Virus record (IMG/VR): IMGVR_UViG_3300027796_000018
Coordinates: 1-47,143 of that record
Length of the DNA stretch: 47,143 nucleotides
DNA from: a virus
Reading direction: 5' to 3' (one strand)
A program made the translations under genes and the position numbers. The notes under the pieces were generated by a model, which did no database searches, was not told where the DNA came from, and worked only from the letters and a program-made list of their open reading frames with translations. Below, one piece after another: positions 34,230-42,857 of this stretch. Position 1 is the stretch's first letter; the number at the start of each line of letters is the position of its first letter.

Positions 34230-34844
34230 TTATATAGCAACCACAAAAACCCCAACGCCTGCGGGGCTCGGGAGAACGTTCATTTCTCGAGCGATCGTAA
34301 ATATACGCACGTCAGCCAAAGGAACGTAATATGTTAATTCCATATTCGCCTCTTCCTCGACGTACACCGTACCTGAAAAAAAGTATAAAAGGAAGTCGTC
34401 GATATCTTTTAATGATCCCGTCGAATTATTTTTTATAATCCGAAGGTTTATAAACTTTCGAAGTTCTGAATCGGTAAGCGCGTAATCAGATTGCTTTCCT
34501 TCCTCATATGTTCGAAACTGTACATCGGGAATTGCATCACCATATTTTATATACCCATTAAATAAAAATGGCGAAGTATCGCCATAAAGGACAAATCCAA
34601 AATATTGTCTATAAAAAAACGTTCCGGGGACATATCGCGAGGCGCCGACGTATAGTGATAAAATATCAAGCTGCGGTCCGACCGCAGTCGAAAGGTTATA
34701 CCCGTTTCGAACGTCGTCGATAATATCGAAAACCATTAACGCTTTGATAAATTCCTCGACCATTGCTTCGGCTTTCGGTTTTTGCCGATACTGCAAAATG
34801 AGAAGGTTTTTATAATATTCGATCAGATTAGCGTTTTCTGCCAT
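34230..34844 (-). CDS. DUF2612 / gpI-like tail protein
   Basis: A 204-residue protein between baseplate J and the fibre. The N-terminus MAENANLIEYYKNLLILQYR and the segment FFYRQYFGFVLYGDTSPFLF, followed by LRKFINLRIIKNNSTGSLKD, resemble DUF2612 proteins, which occupy the Mu/P2 gpI slot, linking baseplate wedge to fibre. The C-terminus is strand-rich. Function by position and family resemblance. Confidence 0.65.
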   Translation of the reverse strand: MAENANLIEYYKNLLILQYRQKPKAEAMVEEFIKALMVFDIIDDVRNGYNLSTAVGPQLDILSLYVGASRYVPGTFFYRQYFGFVLYGDTSPFLFNGYIKYGDAIPDVQFRTYEEGKQSDYALTDSELRKFINLRIIKNNSTGSLKDIDDFLLYFFSGTVYVEEEANMELTYYVPLADVRIFTIAREMNVLPSPAGVGVFVVAI

Positions 34845-34848
34845 GCCT

Positions 34849-36033
34849 TTACACCGTTATCGTTATGCGTGACACGTCCAAAATAAACTTGCTTTGGATC
34901 GTTGCTGCGTTTAATATCTCGACCCACGTCGACCCATTCAAGGAAATTCCCGCAAGCGTTATGCGATACAAAGGATTCATTTGTTTTAGAAAACAAACGA
35001 TTTCATCCGACGTTGCATCCTCGCCAATCAAGTAGGTGATATTCTCGACCAGCTGCGCTTTCAGATAATCCTCGTCGATCGATCCACCCGAAGGGACTGA
35101 AATAGTAAACCGAATATACAAAGGGACGTTTATCGGTCGGTCGAATTTGACCTGCACGGTGCGGCCGTTTGTGCGTGTTACCGTCTTCGTTATGGATCCG
35201 TATGTACCGCACCCGACAGACCGTTTTGCATAAATCGCGGCCGCGATTTCGTCTTCGTCTCCATTCTCTATTACAACCCAAATTGAGTGAGCTGGAATAC
35301 CGTAGGAGTCAACTGCCCCGGTTGTGTTTTCCTCAACATTGCAAGCGGACACTCCATTCAAGGCTGATATTGCGGATTCAATGGAATCTGTATACCCCAC
35401 AGAATGACCGGCGATTGATTTCTTGCGCCTGATTCGCAAAGCTGCGTCCGATTCTTCATCGACTCCCTGTGTCGTTACTCCCGCAGTGTTTCCAATCGCC
35501 GTCACACCGGCGATTGCGGTCGCTGGTGTCGTTATCGTGTTGACTGCGACCAGTACCGCCCCGATATCTTTCGCTCGGAAAGAAAGAGAATGTGTTCCCG
35601 CTGAAATAATCGTCGTCTCTAGTAAAACAAACTGCGTACCCGCATCGTCTTTAACCGTGTAAACTCCTGAAGGAATTTCTATCGTATCAGCAAGTGCGTC
35701 AAGACCGGAAAGTGTTACTGTCCGGTCAACCGTTACGTTAACTGGCGTGATAGTAAACGTCGCTCCTCGACGTTGGATACCGTTAATCGCAACGCGTTGA
35801 TCAAGGACCGTTCCCTGGGCCTGCTCAGGATCAAAAGAGGAATGCACGTCCCGAAGCACCTCACGGAGATCGATTCCCGCCTGGGCTACTAGGCCGATTA
35901 ACTGGCCATCGGGGGAGTCCGACTCTACCGATATATCGTCGCCGTAAATGCTTTTTAATCCGTCAGAAAGCTCCGTCGTCAATTCTGGGAGCGTTTTTAA
36001 TGTCAATCCGTTCTGATCAAGAATATCGCTCAT
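34849..36033 (-). CDS. Baseplate J-like protein
   Basis: A 394-residue protein, length usual for the family. It has VDEESDAALRIRRKKSIAGH (conserved E-SD--LR-R), VSACNVEENTTGAVDSYGIP and HSIWVVIENGDEDEIAAAIY, strongly characteristic of baseplate J proteins. These form the wedge arms around the central spike. The start overlaps the upstream stop by four bases. Confidence 0.85.
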   Translation of the reverse strand: MSDILDQNGLTLKTLPELTTELSDGLKSIYGDDISVESDSPDGQLIGLVAQAGIDLREVLRDVHSSFDPEQAQGTVLDQRVAINGIQRRGATFTITPVNVTVDRTVTLSGLDALADTIEIPSGVYTVKDDAGTQFVLLETTIISAGTHSLSFRAKDIGAVLVAVNTITTPATAIAGVTAIGNTAGVTTQGVDEESDAALRIRRKKSIAGHSVGYTDSIESAISALNGVSACNVEENTTGAVDSYGIPAHSIWVVIENGDEDEIAAAIYAKRSVGCGTYGSITKTVTRTNGRTVQVKFDRPINVPLYIRFTISVPSGGSIDEDYLKAQLVENITYLIGEDATSDEIVCFLKQMNPLYRITLAGISLNGSTWVEILNAATIQSKFILDVSRITITV

Positions 36034-36638
36034 GCTGTTAGCTCCAATTCATACCAAACAAATCCAAAGTCGATTATAACGGTATCGGTTTCCTGATTCA
36101 CGAACTTGAAATAAAGCGGTTTGGAGTTGTCAAGGATTTTTGCGAAACCCGTTCCTGCTGATCCGCCTCCTGCAGCCTGATTGGTCGTTTTTGATCCAGT
36201 ACTATACTCGCGAACCCGATAAGGCCCTCCCGTCGGCGTAACTCCTGTTTTTACCGTAGTCAGGGCAACGTTACTTGAAAGCGCGTTGAGGTTGTTCGGC
36301 GTCATTAAGACCGTTCCCCCCGTCGAGGAATCTGCTCCGTAGGTGTCAATAAACACGTTACCGCCATTTGATATCGCCTTGAATGGGAGTGAAAAAACTA
36401 GTTTTCCAACCGCTTTCGTGACGTCAAATTCAAGGTAAAGCGTTTGTCCGGAGGTCAAGGATATGCGGCGCTGAACTTCAAAAGCCATTCCTCGAACGAT
36501 ATAGTCATTCTCGTAATCGGTCGTCAAAACGGCGTCTTTTGAAAAAGAAGACATCGTGAGAAGGGCTACGTTCATTGCTGATTTTCCAGTCGAGTCTTTG
36601 ACTTCCATCGTGTCTTTTTGGAGCTCGTCGAAAATCAT
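36030..36638 (-). CDS. Baseplate-region protein, unknown
   Basis: A 202-residue, mostly beta protein: FDELQKDTMEVKDSTGKSAM, VQRRISLTSGQTLYLEFDVT, and RVREYSTGSKTTNQAAGGGS. It lies between the gp25-like wedge and baseplate J and overlaps both by four bases. No family recognised. A surface-type beta-sandwich is likely; role in the baseplate is inferred from position only. Confidence 0.6.
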   Translation of the reverse strand: MIFDELQKDTMEVKDSTGKSAMNVALLTMSSFSKDAVLTTDYENDYIVRGMAFEVQRRISLTSGQTLYLEFDVTKAVGKLVFSLPFKAISNGGNVFIDTYGADSSTGGTVLMTPNNLNALSSNVALTTVKTGVTPTGGPYRVREYSTGSKTTNQAAGGGSAGTGFAKILDNSKPLYFKFVNQETDTVIIDFGFVWYELELTA

Positions 36639-36982
36639 ACAACCTCCGTTACCGTTAAAAGACCGAAAACCGTCGCCACCGTTGCCGTGATCGTCGCGCG
36701 CCGGTCCGCTGTGTCTAGTGTACTCGTATAGGACGAAATCCGCAAGACGCCCTCGGTTTGCAAAATGACTCTTTTTATGTCAATGTCGAGGTATTGCTTC
36801 ATTCCTATATCAAGAAAATTTTGCCAGTCAACGCCGTCGTCCATTGCGAAAAAGCAGTCGTTTTTCCATGATTTTAGTCGGGTTGCAATATTCTGCTTCA
36901 ATGCGTTTTTTTCGGTGACGTAAGATTGCAGTCCCCGACCGAATTGCCAATCCCCGTTGATGTCTAGCGCGCGCGTTTTCAT
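36635..36982 (-). CDS. gp25-like baseplate wedge protein
   Basis: A 115-residue protein: RALDINGDWQFGRGLQSYVT, ENALKQNIATRLKSWKNDCF, VDWQNFLDIG and VILQTEGVLRISSYTSTLD. The length and the N-terminal block with the following helix match phage GpW/gp25-type wedge proteins. It lies just after the spike gene, which is the standard order. Confidence 0.7.
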   Translation of the reverse strand: MKTRALDINGDWQFGRGLQSYVTEKNALKQNIATRLKSWKNDCFFAMDDGVDWQNFLDIGMKQYLDIDIKRVILQTEGVLRISSYTSTLDTADRRATITATVATVFGLLTVTEVV

Positions 36983-36983
36983 A

Positions 36984-37625
36984 TTACCCTCCCGTCTTTA
37001 CAGTTGTCGTTTTCGCTGCGGAAATGTCGATGCTCATTGGCGATATCGGAGGACTTGTCGGGCTTCCTGATACCGCGCTGGTATGAACGTGCAAATTCAG
37101 GTCTGTTTTGAACGTCTGCAACGCCGAATCAAGCTCCGCGTGAGTAACAAAGGCTTTAGAATTACCGTTTAATTCAATCCCGTCAGGGTTGATTACCCTA
37201 GTTTTCGTCCCGTCCATATCCCGGACTGACGTCTTTGGGTTGATACCAACAATGGCAATCCCGTCGGAAAGATCGTGTTTCCTCGAGGATGCGGGGTCGG
37301 CCTGGTTTGCCGTACTCCACCAAGTATCAATATCCCGGTCATTGAAAAGAACGATACAATAATCCCCGACGGCTATTGGCATATCGATATACGCCCCTCC
37401 GCCCTGCAGCACGAAATAAGGCACGTCAACCAAAAGTGGAATTGCCGCGCTCGTTCCGTCCTGTGCAGGCCTTCGTATCTGCAGCGTTACTTCGACGGTT
37501 TGCTCGGCCTTGGTTACTTTCTCAATTTTTCCAATTTGAATACAATGAAAGGTGGAAAAAATATCGGCCTTTTGTGCGTCGAGGACCGCCCGCGTATCCG
37601 CAGGAAGTATTTGTTCTGCTTTCAA
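36984..37625 (-). CDS. Baseplate spike protein with Gp138-like N-terminus
   Basis: A 213-residue protein. Residues 20-120 match the Gp138 OB-fold domain: CIQIGKIEKVTKAEQTVEVT, IPLLVDVPYFVLQGGGAYID, IAVGDYCIVLFNDRDIDTWW, then RKHDLSDGIAIVGINPK. The C-terminus has HVHTSAVSGSPTSPP and ISPMSIDISAAKTTTVK, typical of trimeric spike ends. It forms the central membrane-piercing spike, gp5/gpV equivalent. Confidence 0.8.
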   Translation of the reverse strand: MKAEQILPADTRAVLDAQKADIFSTFHCIQIGKIEKVTKAEQTVEVTLQIRRPAQDGTSAAIPLLVDVPYFVLQGGGAYIDMPIAVGDYCIVLFNDRDIDTWWSTANQADPASSRKHDLSDGIAIVGINPKTSVRDMDGTKTRVINPDGIELNGNSKAFVTHAELDSALQTFKTDLNLHVHTSAVSGSPTSPPISPMSIDISAAKTTTVKTGG

Positions 37626-38485
37626 TTTTCTTCCCCCTTAATCTCCAAAAGCGGCTCGCTTCCAATAAAAAGGGAAACCGTCGTCGCCGCGTCACCGGCT
37701 TCTGATTGAGAAAAAACAGCCGAATGCTTTACCCCGAATATTTTATACTGACCGTTATACTTTTCGCTCATCGATCTGACCTCGGCAATCCTTCCGACTT
37801 TAAGTTCGGGTGAAAAGATTCTTTCGACCTCGAGATATCCATCGCGACGTTTTGGCGTCGTTTTATTATCTTCTGCCGAAAGAACAAAAACCTCTCCTGA
37901 CATTACTTCGTTATCGGCCAAAACATATAATTTTTCGCCCGATATAAAAGCCTGCCCGTCACTCATTTTTTGTATTTCGTCGTAAGGGTTTCCTATTACC
38001 ACCCTACCGCGCGCGGGCGATGCTTTCTCTGCAGGGCTTCCAAGAACCCCCGATAAAAGCTGCGGCATACTTTTTACGCTGCGGGAAATCACGTCTTTAA
38101 GGTTCATGTCTTTTGTAAACGTTTCTGACATAAACCCGTTTTGCACCTGGTAGGCACCGTCATAGCATTCTAGTTTGGTAATCCATTCGGTACCCTGTTT
38201 GTAAGAATAACCCTCTTGAATGTTTCCACGGAAAATCTCGATTAAGGCATTCCCATAACCGGCCAAAATAATTATCTGCCAATAATCAACCGGTGTAAAC
38301 TTGTCTTTTCCGAGTCGCGCGCGCGTGTTTGGTGCAAGATTGGTGATCGTTACAGACGCATTTGAAAGTGAAGAACCTTTTACCGATTGTTCGACCTCGA
38401 GGGAGCAAGTGATCGGTGGCGCTATGGTTATCGCGTAGCCGTTTGGGGTGGTAATTCTTATTTCATAATTGCGTATGAATTTCAC
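37622..38485 (-). CDS. Baseplate hub protein (late control D / gp44-like)
   Basis: A 287-residue protein: SVTITNLAPNTRARLGKDKF, IILAGYGNALIEIFRGNIQE, EWITKLECYDGAYQ and VGRIAEVRSMSEKYNGQYKI, typical of hub proteins from the D/gp44 family. The hub binds the spike and closes the tail tube. Encoded just before the spike, as expected. Confidence 0.75.
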   Translation of the reverse strand: MKFIRNYEIRITTPNGYAITIAPPITCSLEVEQSVKGSSLSNASVTITNLAPNTRARLGKDKFTPVDYWQIIILAGYGNALIEIFRGNIQEGYSYKQGTEWITKLECYDGAYQVQNGFMSETFTKDMNLKDVISRSVKSMPQLLSGVLGSPAEKASPARGRVVIGNPYDEIQKMSDGQAFISGEKLYVLADNEVMSGEVFVLSAEDNKTTPKRRDGYLEVERIFSPELKVGRIAEVRSMSEKYNGQYKIFGVKHSAVFSQSEAGDAATTVSLFIGSEPLLEIKGEEN

Positions 38486-38838
38486 GGGACCGAATATCCT
38501 TCGATAATCATGTTTTCTACGTCAACGCATTCCGAATGCGAAAGAATATAGATCGAAACGCGGCCAGAAACGAAATCATTGATTAAAAACGGCTCGAGGT
38601 TATCAGAGACCGTTACCGTAAGACCAAAGGGTAGTGTATTGATGTTCCGTTTCAAAATGTTCATTCCGCGGACGACTTTTATCCCGTTGGCAATGAATCC
38701 CTCGTATTCAATATCCATATACCAGGATTGCGTCCGTGGAGAGAATCGCAGCGTGAAATAAACCGTTTTACGTTTGTCAGGATCAGGGATATTAAAACTT
38801 TGGAAAGGCGAGGCCCGCAAGCCAGTTATTTGTGTCAT
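38482..38838 (-). CDS. Baseplate plug-like protein (DUF6983-like)
   Basis: A 118-residue protein: FTLRFSPRTQSWYMDIEYEG, ANGIKVVRGMNILKR and VSIYILSHSECVDVENMIIE. The middle follows the pattern of DUF6983-type small beta proteins of the baseplate in related phages. Overlaps both neighbours by four bases. The family name is a tentative recollection. Confidence 0.55.
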   Translation of the reverse strand: MTQITGLRASPFQSFNIPDPDKRKTVYFTLRFSPRTQSWYMDIEYEGFIANGIKVVRGMNILKRNINTLPFGLTVTVSDNLEPFLINDFVSGRVSIYILSHSECVDVENMIIEGYSVP

Positions 38839-39665
38839 GGCGGCAATATTCCCCCTGCATCAGCCAACGCCAACGCCGTGGTGTTAAACTGTTTTCCGTT
38901 CTTTCCTGCTACTTTACCAATTTCGTCTTTTGACGCATTTTGCGCCGCGATCGCTGATTTGTAGTTTCCTTCGTCGAAAGTAGTTGTTTCAACGTCGGTA
39001 AACCTCATTTCCTGTAGCGTGACGGAAAAATCGGTAAAATCATTTGACGACTCATCTTGTCGGGCAACTACCTGGGAAATTAAGAATCGCCGGTGAAAAT
39101 TCCATGGCGTTAAAACGTATACCCTTTGGTGCGTCTTTTGCAAGGCCATTATCTCGAAATAGGCCTGTTGCTGTTTGGTCAAAGTTGCTTCGTTTCCTTT
39201 GAAAAAATCGATTATATTCGACGCGCGCTTTGCGATCGCTTTCGCTTGGTTCGCGACGTAGGCCGCCTGCTGGGCAACCTGTGCGGCCTTTTGGGTATAT
39301 CCTTGCGTAAATGGTCCTAGATATGCGTTGACCGTCGAAAGCCGAGACGCAGCTTCCGAAAGCGCCCCCTCGATTCCTTGCGGCTTTCGATAAACCAGTT
39401 CACCTACAAACCCAGTTAAAGTTATTTCGTCAGGTTCATTAATTGCGTGATCGCTTATTACCGATCCGTTTTCGGTGTAATGCTTCGAAATACTTACCTT
39501 TGACGTCAACGTCTCTCCGGTGGGGATATCGAAAACCCATCCCGAGATTCCCTTTCGTCCAGAAACCATTAAAATGGCCTGTGACTTTTCATCCAGGTAA
39601 TCCTTTGCCTCAGAAGAAAGATTGACGTCGTTTTGTTCTTTCTGCTTGATTAGTGAAAAACTCAT
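38835..39665 (-). CDS. Dit-like / LysM-position tail protein
   Basis: A 276-residue protein directly downstream of the tape measure. Residues 30-100 (ILMVSGRKGISGWVFDIPTG, NEPDEITLTGFVGELVYRKP) look like the Dit-like N-terminal beta domain. An Ala-rich helix follows (QGYTQKAAQVAQQAAYVANQ). Then HQRVYVLTPWNFHRRFLISQ and SVTLQEMRFTDVETTT complete the domain. It connects the tube end to the baseplate. Starts overlapping the tape measure stop (ATGA). Confidence 0.65.
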   Translation of the reverse strand: MSFSLIKQKEQNDVNLSSEAKDYLDEKSQAILMVSGRKGISGWVFDIPTGETLTSKVSISKHYTENGSVISDHAINEPDEITLTGFVGELVYRKPQGIEGALSEAASRLSTVNAYLGPFTQGYTQKAAQVAQQAAYVANQAKAIAKRASNIIDFFKGNEATLTKQQQAYFEIMALQKTHQRVYVLTPWNFHRRFLISQVVARQDESSNDFTDFSVTLQEMRFTDVETTTFDEGNYKSAIAAQNASKDEIGKVAGKNGKQFNTTALALADAGGILPP

Positions 39666-41086
39666 TTTTCGGCCTTCCTCTTGGCGCTCATATCAAAGGC
39701 CTTCTGTTGCTCGCGCCTGATATAATCGGAAACGGCTTGTCCTGTTGCCGTCGGGTCGGTCGCGCCCTGAACGGTAATTACCGCGCTGGTCGTTACGTTT
39801 GTTACGGCTCCGGACGATTGTTCGGCCGCGGCTGCGGCTTTATTTCCTGTCCAATCGGTGTTTTTTACCTGTTCCCAAAGGTTTCCCCATTGCTCGCCGT
39901 ATTCCTGAAAAAATCCTTTTTCTTTAATTCCCTTCATACTTGCGTTGAAATCTTCCATCGAAAGGCCTCGATTTATAATTTCAAGTGCGTGCGCGATTAC
40001 GGTCAAAACGTCTCCGAAAAGTCCCCACTTGCGGGTCATTTCGTCGAGCTTTGAAAAATCTCCGGAGAAAACCGAGCCTATGGCCGTTATGAGTAATTGT
40101 ACTATCTCAAGTAAATCGTCAAAAACTTTTTTGAATTCCGGCATTCCTTTCAAAAACCTTCCAACCAAGCTATCCTCTCCGCGAGAATAGGCCGCAATAT
40201 CTTCAAGTGCAATAAAAAGAAGTGCTATGGCGGCAACGGGAAGCATTATTGCAGAGTTTAATATAAAAAAAGCTACTGCCAAGCCCATTAAAACCGTCTT
40301 CCAACCAACGGTGCTTTTAATTGTTTTGTCTATAAGTCCAAGCACCCGCGTTATCGTTTGTATGATTTGTTGAATCCAACGCGCAAGATTGGCTCCGTGA
40401 TTCCTGGTAAACTCTGCGATCTTGTCGGAAACCATTTTTATCGCCGGCGCCAAGGCTGTGACAAATTTAGCCGTCAAGAAATTTATCGCGTTTTTTACCG
40501 TCTCGACGGACGCTCTTGCTTTGTTCATTGACTCAATATTTTCCGAAGGTATAACAAAAGCGTTCTTCGCCATTTCGTCAAATTGTTCGTTCGTGAGTTC
40601 AAGAGTTTTTACGAGGTCATTGGAGATACCAAACTGCCCCGCAATATTCCGGCGCATGGATTGAGAAAGCCCTTGAGTTTTCGTCCGTATCGCTTCCAGC
40701 ACCTTGAACGGATCGGAACGCGAATCAATGCCCAAGAGCTGATACCCCGATATGTTTCCCTGCCCGAGCCGTATTTTTGCTTGATTGGAGGATATCGCCC
40801 GTATGCTTTCGGCGACCGTTGCCCCGGCCCCGGAGACTTGCTGCGCAACGGCCTTCCATTTTTGCATTTCCTCGACCGATTCTCCGGTGTCGTCGGCGAA
40901 TTTCTGCATGGTGAGAGACTGATTGAATTGATCGTTGACGGCTTTGACGGCGGCGGAGAGCGAGAGGGTTCCCGCGATAGCGCCGACAAGTGCGGTTTTC
41001 ATGCCGCCAATCGATTTGTTGAAGGCTTCGGCGGGGCCGGTATCGGCTTTCAGGCCAATATGAGCGAATAATTCAAGAATATTCAT
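39662..41086 (-). CDS. Tail tape measure protein, complete (allele 2)
   Basis: 474 residues, which is short, so the tail should be short. Same N-terminus as allele 1, with GGAGG before ATG 41086. A long helical region is followed by a hydrophobic part (VLMGLAVAFFILNSAIMLPV, residues about 265-285) that would insert in the host membrane during ejection. It ends with TDWTGNKAAAAAEQSSGAVT and an AFDMSAKRKAEK tail. Relative to allele 1, differences cluster at residues 20-40 and 180-290. It has its own promoter at 41104-41132. Confidence 0.85.
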   Translation of the reverse strand: MNILELFAHIGLKADTGPAEAFNKSIGGMKTALVGAIAGTLSLSAAVKAVNDQFNQSLTMQKFADDTGESVEEMQKWKAVAQQVSGAGATVAESIRAISSNQAKIRLGQGNISGYQLLGIDSRSDPFKVLEAIRTKTQGLSQSMRRNIAGQFGISNDLVKTLELTNEQFDEMAKNAFVIPSENIESMNKARASVETVKNAINFLTAKFVTALAPAIKMVSDKIAEFTRNHGANLARWIQQIIQTITRVLGLIDKTIKSTVGWKTVLMGLAVAFFILNSAIMLPVAAIALLFIALEDIAAYSRGEDSLVGRFLKGMPEFKKVFDDLLEIVQLLITAIGSVFSGDFSKLDEMTRKWGLFGDVLTVIAHALEIINRGLSMEDFNASMKGIKEKGFFQEYGEQWGNLWEQVKNTDWTGNKAAAAAEQSSGAVTNVTTSAVITVQGATDPTATGQAVSDYIRREQQKAFDMSAKRKAEK

Positions 41087-41103
41087 ACGGCCTCCATAGA
41101 AGA

Positions 41104-41132
41104 ATAATACAGGGGGATTGCACTTTTTACAA
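41104..41132 (-). promoter_or_regulatory. Minus-strand promoter for tape measure gene
   Basis: TTGTAA (41127-41132), 17 bases, TATTAT (41104-41109) on the minus strand. Absent from allele 1. Faces away from the plus-strand promoter at 41142. Confidence 0.65.
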
Positions 41133-41141
41133 GCGGGGCTA

Positions 41142-41170
41142 TTGACGGGAATTAAAATAGGGTATAGAAT
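41142..41170 (+). promoter_or_regulatory. Plus-strand promoter of the inserted gene
   Basis: TTGACG (41142-41147), 17 bases, TAGAAT (41165-41170); context GGTATAGAATTAAA as at 10620 and 21030. Confidence 0.65.
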
Positions 41171-41202
41171 TAAATTACCCTGAGGGGTAAAGGACGGGAT
41201 TT

Positions 41203-41658
41203 ATGGGTTGTGACATTCATGCTCACGTAGAAATTCGTTGTAACGGAAAATGGGAACATTATGCGGTTCCGAACATTGATCGATGGTATCATCTTTTCGG
41301 AATTATGGCCGGTGTTCGGGTAGACGTAAAACCAATCGTAGAGCCTAAGGGTGTTCCCGATGACATGTCGGTAATCACTCAGCTCGACTGGGAACGATGG
41401 GTCTGTGACGCCCATACTGCGTCATGGTTTAACGAGGAAGAAATTGACGCTCTTCAAAACTGGCTTAATGAAAAGAAAAAAGAAGCGGACGCCAAAGACG
41501 AAAAATACGCATGGAATCAATATGATCTTGAAAGCGGCGTTTTGAATGGAACGTATATGTTCGGTAACGGACTGACTTCTTTCAAACATTACCATGATAC
41601 TGATTATATACCGAAATCCTGTGACTCCGTTCGGCTCATTTTCTGGTTCGATAATTAA
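41203..41658 (+). CDS. Inserted phage protein (MGCDIH family), allele 2 only
   Basis: A 151-residue protein: MGCDIHAHVEIRCNGKWEHY, PNIDRWYHLFGIMAGVRVDV, AHTASWFNEEEIDALQNWLN and YMFGNGLTSFKHYHDT. The MGCDIH start is shared by a widespread phage group of unknown function. AAAGGACGGG lies upstream of ATG 41203. It has its own promoter and is transcribed against the tail operon, between the terminator and the tape measure gene. Absent from allele 1, where 1058-1086 is the corresponding junction. Confidence 0.8.
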   Translation: MGCDIHAHVEIRCNGKWEHYAVPNIDRWYHLFGIMAGVRVDVKPIVEPKGVPDDMSVITQLDWERWVCDAHTASWFNEEEIDALQNWLNEKKKEADAKDEKYAWNQYDLESGVLNGTYMFGNGLTSFKHYHDTDYIPKSCDSVRLIFWFDN

Positions 41659-41660
41659 AT

Positions 41661-41709
41661 AAAAAACCCGGCGCGGGTAGGAGTGATAGCACCCCGCGCC
41701 GAGCCGGGT
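41661..41709 (-). terminator. Terminator after tail chaperone genes, allele 2
   Basis: Same hairpin as 1087-1136 (GGCGCGGGG/CCCGCGCC, then TTTTTT on the minus strand). The plus-strand inserted gene stops immediately before it. Confidence 0.75.
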
Positions 41710-41721
41710 CAGAAAACCCTT

Positions 41722-41976
41722 CTATTCTTTTTTGTTTATTTCATATTCGACGCTATCATATTCGCTCAAGAAAACGTCATACGAAAGAACATTTAAGACG
41801 TCGTCAACCGGGGCGCGTTTGACGGCTCCTGGGTCTCCGCCATAGTATCCAGCCTTCGCAATTCGCAAGGCAATAAGATCCACGTCGTCAACGTTTATTT
41901 CCGTGTCAGGCCTTTTCCGAGAATCGCCCCGAGGTCCCCGAACGACGAAACGAGGCCTTTGATAAAAGGGCCGCAA
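41722..41976 (-). CDS. Frameshift extension of the tail chaperone, allele 2
   Basis: Homolog of 1149-1403. The -1 frame relationship to the chaperone and the slip candidate CGGAAAAGG (41911-41919) are both kept. Only a few substitutions (for example DLIALRIAKAGYYGGDPGAV), consistent with selection on the frame even though most of its start is antisense to no separate gene. Confidence 0.6.
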   Translation of the reverse strand: MRPFYQRPRFVVRGPRGDSRKRPDTEINVDDVDLIALRIAKAGYYGGDPGAVKRAPVDDVLNVLSYDVFLSEYDSVEYEINKKE

Positions 41977-42356
41977 TTTGCCTTTATTACCTCAACCATT
42001 ATCGGGTAATAGAGTTCACGATTCTCTAGCTTGTCAAAAAAGTCAATATTGATCGGGTCGCGCGTCGATTCGACGTAGCATTTTTTTGCGCACGCCAAAG
42101 CCGCCGATTCTACTTCATCCGAGCAAACGGGCCCTAAAAGCAAATTTAGAATCGTCGTCGCGATCCCTCCTGCCCCGGAAATATCAACCGATGAAACATC
42201 AATGTTCCCGGAAGCGTCTTTTTTGATAACGTCGGAGGACACCCCGGCAAGGTCGAGTTTTTGTCCCTTCAAAGATCGCCCTAGGGCTTTCTGCAGCGCA
42301 AGGGCGTCCCTGAATTCCGCGAGCTCGATATGAATTTCCACTCCTGAAATTTTCAT
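41895..42356 (-). CDS. Tail assembly chaperone, allele 2
   Basis: 153 residues, near-identical to 1322-1783; differences include SSDVIKKDASGNIDVSSVDI and FFDKLENRE. Same position after the tube and same overlap with the -1 frame extension. Confidence 0.7.
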   Translation of the reverse strand: MKISGVEIHIELAEFRDALALQKALGRSLKGQKLDLAGVSSDVIKKDASGNIDVSSVDISGAGGIATTILNLLLGPVCSDEVESAALACAKKCYVESTRDPINIDFFDKLENRELYYPIMVEVIKANCGPFIKGLVSSFGDLGAILGKGLTRK

Positions 42357-42359
42357 ATC

Positions 42360-42812
42360 TTACCCCAGTACCCGGTCGGCATTCGAGAAGACGATCACGT
42401 AAATGGAAATAGCCTGTTCGGTATCTCCCTCGACGTTTTCTTTTCCGCCCGGCATTTTCTGGATGACGCCACCGCCGAGGGTATACACCTCGTTCGTGAT
42501 GTTTCCCGCGCCGTCGCCCGATCGTTTGATGAACTCGCCCGAAATCAGGATGAACGCGGCGGGGTCATTGATATATTCCTGCATCCTGGACGCGAGGTAC
42601 TTGTCATCCGCCGATCCGCGAATGACGCGCACCGTGACGTTGACCTGCTTTCCGGTCGCATTGTACGCGTAAATCGCGTTTCCGTTCTTGCCCTGCTTCA
42701 TCTCGACGAGATTGTTCGGTGCCTCGATATTGACGACATCCCCGGTCCCGAAATCGGTCAGCATTCGGGTGTCAAGGATGGTCGTATCTTTTCCGGTCAG
42801 TGCTACGCTCAT
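42360..42812 (-). CDS. Tail tube protein (DUF3277-like), allele 2
   Basis: 150 residues, about 95% like 1787-2239; changes include ELKQGKNGNAVYAYN to EMKQGKNGNAIYAYN and a different PLSGG/TLGGG loop. Same gene order and role. Confidence 0.8.
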   Translation of the reverse strand: MSVALTGKDTTILDTRMLTDFGTGDVVNIEAPNNLVEMKQGKNGNAIYAYNATGKQVNVTVRVIRGSADDKYLASRMQEYINDPAAFILISGEFIKRSGDGAGNITNEVYTLGGGVIQKMPGGKENVEGDTEQAISIYVIVFSNADRVLG

Positions 42813-42857
42813 GTCTTTTTCCTTCCCCCGCCGTTATTGGCGGGGCCTTTTGGTTTT

